NCBI RefSeq assembly: GCF_031755915.1
Contig: NC_083384.1
Location: forward strand, 6,316,001-6,380,000
Direction of reading: 5' to 3'
Length of the DNA stretch: 64,000 bases
Source of the DNA: Ziziphus jujuba
Lineage: Eukaryota; Streptophyta; Magnoliopsida; Rosales; Rhamnaceae
How positions within the stretch are numbered: position 1 is the first letter of the stretch; each line of letters begins with the position of its first letter. The translations under genes and the position numbers were made by a program. Positions 60,176 to 64,000 of this stretch are shown one piece after another. Below the pieces are notes generated by a model, which ran no database searches, had not been told where the DNA came from, and saw only the letters and a list, made by a program, of their open reading frames with translations.

Positions 60176-60771
60176 CTTGGCAGAGAATGCTTTGCATTTT
60201 ATGCGGTAGTAAAATAAGGGTTTCAATGGGATCCTACAATATCATATCAGGATATGGAAAATTTATTCGCTTTTCTCTGTGTTACTCTGTGGCTTCTGAT
60301 GTTAGGGCAGTTTGCTACTTTGAATTACATTTTACATTTTGTCATTAAGTAATACAACTTCAAAGAGCATGTAGTAATACAGGGTATGTGAGGTTTCTTT
60401 GAAAGAAATAGAAACTTATTGAGTGAAAAAGAATACATTTCTTCCTGGATAGAAGGAATTAACGAAGCAGGTCCTTCCTTTTCATAAGAGTCCCCATGCT
60501 AAAAGTATAAGAGCAAGCCTGTGAGCTACTTGATTCGCTTGTCAATTGGAAAGAAAACACTAAGAACAGGGATCTAATTTCAGTGCCAGTGACTAAGGAA
60601 GCAGGTGAGCTCTCAGGGCTGGGGGTTAAGAGCAGAAGAAGTATTACAGCCATTTTTGAATCACTGACAGTCTCGCCACCATAGAAACCGATATGGCCAA
60701 AAAAAAAAAAAAAAAAAAAAATTGCTTCTTTAATAGCTTAAAAATCTGTAGATAGAGGAGAGTATAGGTGA
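60176..60771. other. 3' flank of the complex I gene, no further gene
   Basis: Contains the probable 3' untranslated region and an A-run of over 20 bases at about 60699-60721. The run could be a microsatellite or the tail of a retroposed sequence on the plus strand; no body is recognised. Confidence 0.4.
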
Positions 60772-61330
60772 TTAAAAGGTTTTGCCAAAGCAGCCATCAG
60801 TTTCCACTTTAGCATCTCGAATAGCTATTCCCACTCCAACAGTCCCCTGTGCCTCCGAAACATCTCTATACACGTTGATTTCGTATACCGCTGGCTTTGG
60901 AGGTCTCCATAAACACACATCAGGTCGTGTTCTATCAATATGAGGCTTGTTCTTTGCTTCTTGAAATTCCTTAGTGTAAACCTGCAACACTATCCAATAA
61001 AACCCCATCATTCTTCACCACCTCACCATGCAAAATTGCATTCCTTCTATTCTATAAACCTCAACTTAAGCAAGTAAACCGTTCCTTTTGGAAAATTGCT
61101 AATTTCTCTAAAGCCCACGCAACTGACTCTCTAAAAGAACTATATTTATTTCCTTCTACTATCTATACCAATCCAATTCCTTCCAAACCCGCTTCGCATG
61201 TGGGCATATCCATAATGCAGGCAGAACTGTTTCATCCCGTACTTTGGCATAATTCATACCTTCTATTTTCTATAATTTTTCTTTTATTCAAAGCATATGC
61301 ACAACACCTCATGACATGCTCTCCACATAA
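60772..61330 (-). pseudogene. LINE (non-LTR retrotransposon) remnant
   Basis: Minus-strand pieces in order: a CxxC-type stretch near 61330 (MLCGEHVMRCC), then PTCEAGLEGIGL or, in another frame, ICPHAKRVWKELDWYR, as in the zinc-binding tail of plant LINE reverse transcriptases (a C-P-x-A-x-x-V-W pattern). Then follows LWRPPKPAVYEINV...VGVGIAIRDAKVE, which looks like the start of an RNase H domain. Several stops and frame changes. Moderate to low certainty. Confidence 0.5.
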
Positions 61331-62625
61331 GTCAAATCTACTTCCACCTAATACCTCTCAGCCAAATCTGATATTTCTCTCAACTGGACCTCCCACTATT
61401 GCACCAGTACCCAAAATACTAGCCATCCAATATCCCGACTTCACCGTGAACTTCCCAGATATGTCTTCAACAAATCTGATCTTTCCTCTCAACTGGACCT
61501 CATACGCTTGCAATCATTACCCAAAATACAAGCCACCCAATAACTCGACTTTGTGGTCTACTTTCCAAAAACTGTGTAAAACCATGCCAATTTGTCCTCT
61601 CTTTCTAACCCTCCACCGCTTAATATGGTTTGGGAGGGGATTTTCTACAACTATCATTAATTTGGACAAAAAATAAAAAAGACAAGAGCCCTGTTTGGTT
61701 ATATATTTACAAACTGTTTTCAGGTTTTAAAAACAAGCAACTGCTGTTTCAAAATAAATAATTGAGTTTTTTTATGTCCTACCATTATAGAAAGTATACT
61801 TATGTAAGGTTATAGAAGTTCACCTAATAACTTCACCAAAATAACTAGCAACAGACACGCTAGTAGGTACTTATTGATTGCCATATTTATAAAAATAAAT
61901 ATGTTTTTTTCTATTAAAAAAAAAACATATATATTAAACAACAACAATAACAACAACAATAATAACCATAAACCAATTAAATATTATTCTATTATTTTTC
62001 ACTTTTAGTAACTCTATAATTATTATTTTTTTTTTCTTTTTTCCCCTTTTATCTGATACAGAACAAAGCACTTGATGATAAGGAAAATATTTCGTCCCTT
62101 TATGCTACTCTTATTATCATTATTATTTTATTCCATCGTGAATCAAGTGTTTAAAATCTTAAAAAACAAAATAGTTGATGTGCATTTTTTTATAAAAAAA
62201 AAAAAAGAAAAGAAAATGTTGGTTTGTATTGTTTTCAAGTCATATTAAATTAAGGCTCAATGCACTTTATTAATTTTTATATATTTATTTTTTGGGTAAA
62301 ATTGATGTGGTAGCACATTGCCAGCACCTTAATTGTGAGAGAAGGAATTTTATCACCTTGACATAAAAATTTCACACGTCATTGCACGAAGTATATATGA
62401 ATGTATTAAATACAGAAATGCGTTTCCGCATTAATTTTTATTTATTTTTTATTTCTAATTTGCTATGAAAGCTAACATATTTAATTAGTACATAACTCGA
62501 TAATCACTAGGACGAACAATTCATTTCAGAAAACATATATCATCATGTTACTATTTAGTAATTATTGCATTAATACTAATGTTGAAAAATTATATTCTTG
62601 ATAATTGCATGCTTTCTTTCTTCTA
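61331..62625. other. Intergenic, no gene recognised
   Basis: A plus-strand open frame at 61200-61676 is probably the shadow of more LINE-like sequence. From 61680 on it is AT-rich without features. Confidence 0.4.
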
Positions 62626-64000
62626 TTTGTACAAATCTACAAGGGAAGCTAAGGTGTAGTTCCCAAGCTTTATGATGTAGTTAAATTAACTATGTTTCAG
62701 CATTTTTAATCTTTAGGAATGTTTTTGCGATGTACCATCAGGTAGTATGGAACAATGGTTATTTTGACAAAAATCTAATTATAGATAATGTTGTGCAGCA
62801 CTTTCAGCGTAATGTTGTAAGCGGAGTTGAAAGATTTATTTCTACAATCTGCAAGCAAATGGAGATAGGTGAGAATAGTTTTCTGGTCTGCTTAATGTGT
62901 TCCTTTTACAAGGATAGCATATAAATTCCGCCTTAAATAATTTAGTGAGGAAGCTGGTTGAAGATTGCTGTAAATATGGATCTGAGAATCAGAGCACTCA
63001 CACTCCTCTTGCAAGAGCTTCTCTTAGCTTTGGTACCTCATATAATGCAATTGAAAAGGAGAGGGAAGATTTTCTTAAGATCCTCAGTGATTAGGTAATT
63101 TCTTTGCTGAGCTATTCATGCGAAACATTTTGGGAATCTCATGAACATGATCCTTGAAAAACACATAGCACTTGGATGTGTTTCAGTTTTAGTTTTTTGT
63201 GGACGAAAATGCAAAAATTTGCTTTGGCATTTCTGAATTAGGGCATTTCTTAGCCTGTACTTGTTTATGTGTTGGACTTGAGCGTTTGGAGTGGAGATTT
63301 TTGGTTTCAAGGCTGGGCAGGGGAACTCTAAAAAGAAGAGTTTGTGTTTTGTTGAGAGGTTATGAGATGTAAAGACAATTTTTATGCCTATTAGGTTGTT
63401 GGAACTGAGACTTATTACTTATGTTTGATGTCTGTGTGGCTACATTTTCTATTCCTATCGGGCTAATTTTTCATCATTAAAGATGCTATGATGGAGGGAT
63501 ATAAAGTAGGATTCTCCCAGTTTAGTTTTGTGTTTTGCTGGTGAAACAATCCCAATATTATACTTGGTGTTATATATCATCAGGATGTGTATCACTTCAA
63601 ATAATTTGTTATGTTATTCCCTTTTACTTCTTTTTGGGTTTTGCAAAAGTTAATGACCTTTTAACATTACATTTCTGATGGACTACTTCCATCAAAGGCT
63701 ATTTGTATTGAGTGCAGAGGATGTTAGTTATTTTAACCATGCTTAGAGCTCTTTCGTTCTCTAACTGTAATAAGGAATGTATTCTAATTACTTGAAAAAC
63801 TCGTTTGGTACAAGGAATAAGCGATGAGTGTAGGAATATTTTATTATTGTCTACTAAAATTTTAAGGTTCATCTTCTCTGTTTCTTTTTATGTTTGTAAT
63901 TGTGCCACAGGTTTTAAATCTGTAGGTTTGTGAGCCATTATAGACACAAATAAGTGGAGCTTCTTTGGAAGATGCTCGTCACTTGGCTTACCGTTATGAT
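62626..64000 (+). pseudogene. SH3P1: SH3 domain-containing protein 1-like (BAR domain) pseudogene, partial
   Basis: Plant SH3P proteins bind membranes through a BAR domain and act in clathrin-coated vesicle traffic. Exon pieces: LYKSTREAK ending 62653 (GT at 62654); 62799-62868, HFQRNVVSGVERFISTICKQ then MEIG; 62946-63094, KLVEDCCKYGSENQ, LARASLSFGTSYNAIEKERE; and 63926 to the window edge, VCEPL, SGASLEDARHLAYRYD. Order and introns match AtSH3P1, so it is not a processed copy. TAG at 63092-63094, where a Gln codon would end the exon, and TAG at 63941-63943 break the frame. Upstream exons (MEAIRKQA-type start) are not in the window. The SH3 domain, if present, lies beyond 64000. Confidence 0.85.

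Noticed and set aside
1..64000. CRISPR arrays, bacterial-type operons, tRNA or rRNA genes
   Set aside because: No regularly spaced direct repeats with unique spacers, no clustered intronless genes, and no complete cloverleaf or rRNA core found by eye. GGTATCAGAGC words are retrotransposon primer sites, not tRNA genes.

Overview
The window is nuclear DNA of a flowering plant, very probably a eudicot. It is AT-rich, its genes are intron-bearing, and most of its length is LTR retrotransposon sequence. Recognisable plant-only families are sieve element occlusion (SEO), type II metacaspase, 23 kDa jasmonate-induced protein (JIP23) and the AtSH3P endocytic BAR proteins. Nothing in the sequence fixes the species.

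Only two genes look intact. One is a type II metacaspase (33155-34757, two exons, catalytic His86 and Cys139). The other is a small mitochondrial complex I subunit of the NDUFB4/B15 type (58567-60175, two exons). The other cellular genes are broken: an SEO gene (781-9006, minus) with nonsense and frameshift lesions plus a 4.9 kb Ty1-copia element inside an exon; two JIP23-like paralogues (37830-39128 and 56796-57600) with independent lesions; the first exon of a CYP71-clan P450 (52864-53736) with two in-frame stops; and an SH3P1-like BAR-domain gene running off the right edge (62626-64000) with two in-frame stops.

Layout. 1-9 kb: SEO pseudogene with its copia insertion. 9.2-9.6 kb: a complete TRIM. 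10-12 kb: duplicated intergenic blocks, also found near 28.5 and 32.6 kb. 12.1-15.2 kb: one end of a CACTA-type transposon and a GC-richer patch that may be organellar. 15.3-32.6 kb: a very-long-LTR Ty3/gypsy family, namely solo LTR A carrying two foldback MITEs, the gag-less element B, a decayed LTR fragment, and solo LTR C in the opposite orientation. 33-39 kb: metacaspase and the first JIP23 copy. 39.6-52.4 kb: a nested pile of four more solo LTRs (E inside D, G inside F) in a cluster of TRIM copies. 52.4-64 kb: P450 remnant, second JIP23 copy, complex I gene, LINE remnant and SH3P1-like remnant.

The observation most worth a second look is inside the LTR family. Every LTR copy long enough to contain it carries a GC-rich module of about 270-310 bp, closed by an inverted repeat GACGCAC/GTGCGTC. 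Inside it is a short hairpin. Both the closing repeat and the hairpin change on both sides in different copies so that pairing is kept. A second conserved palindrome (TGAGATG-CATCTCA) lies further downstream. This suggests a structured RNA or DNA element in the LTR, but methyl-CpG decay could imitate part of the pattern. All assignments are from reading the sequence; no database search was run.
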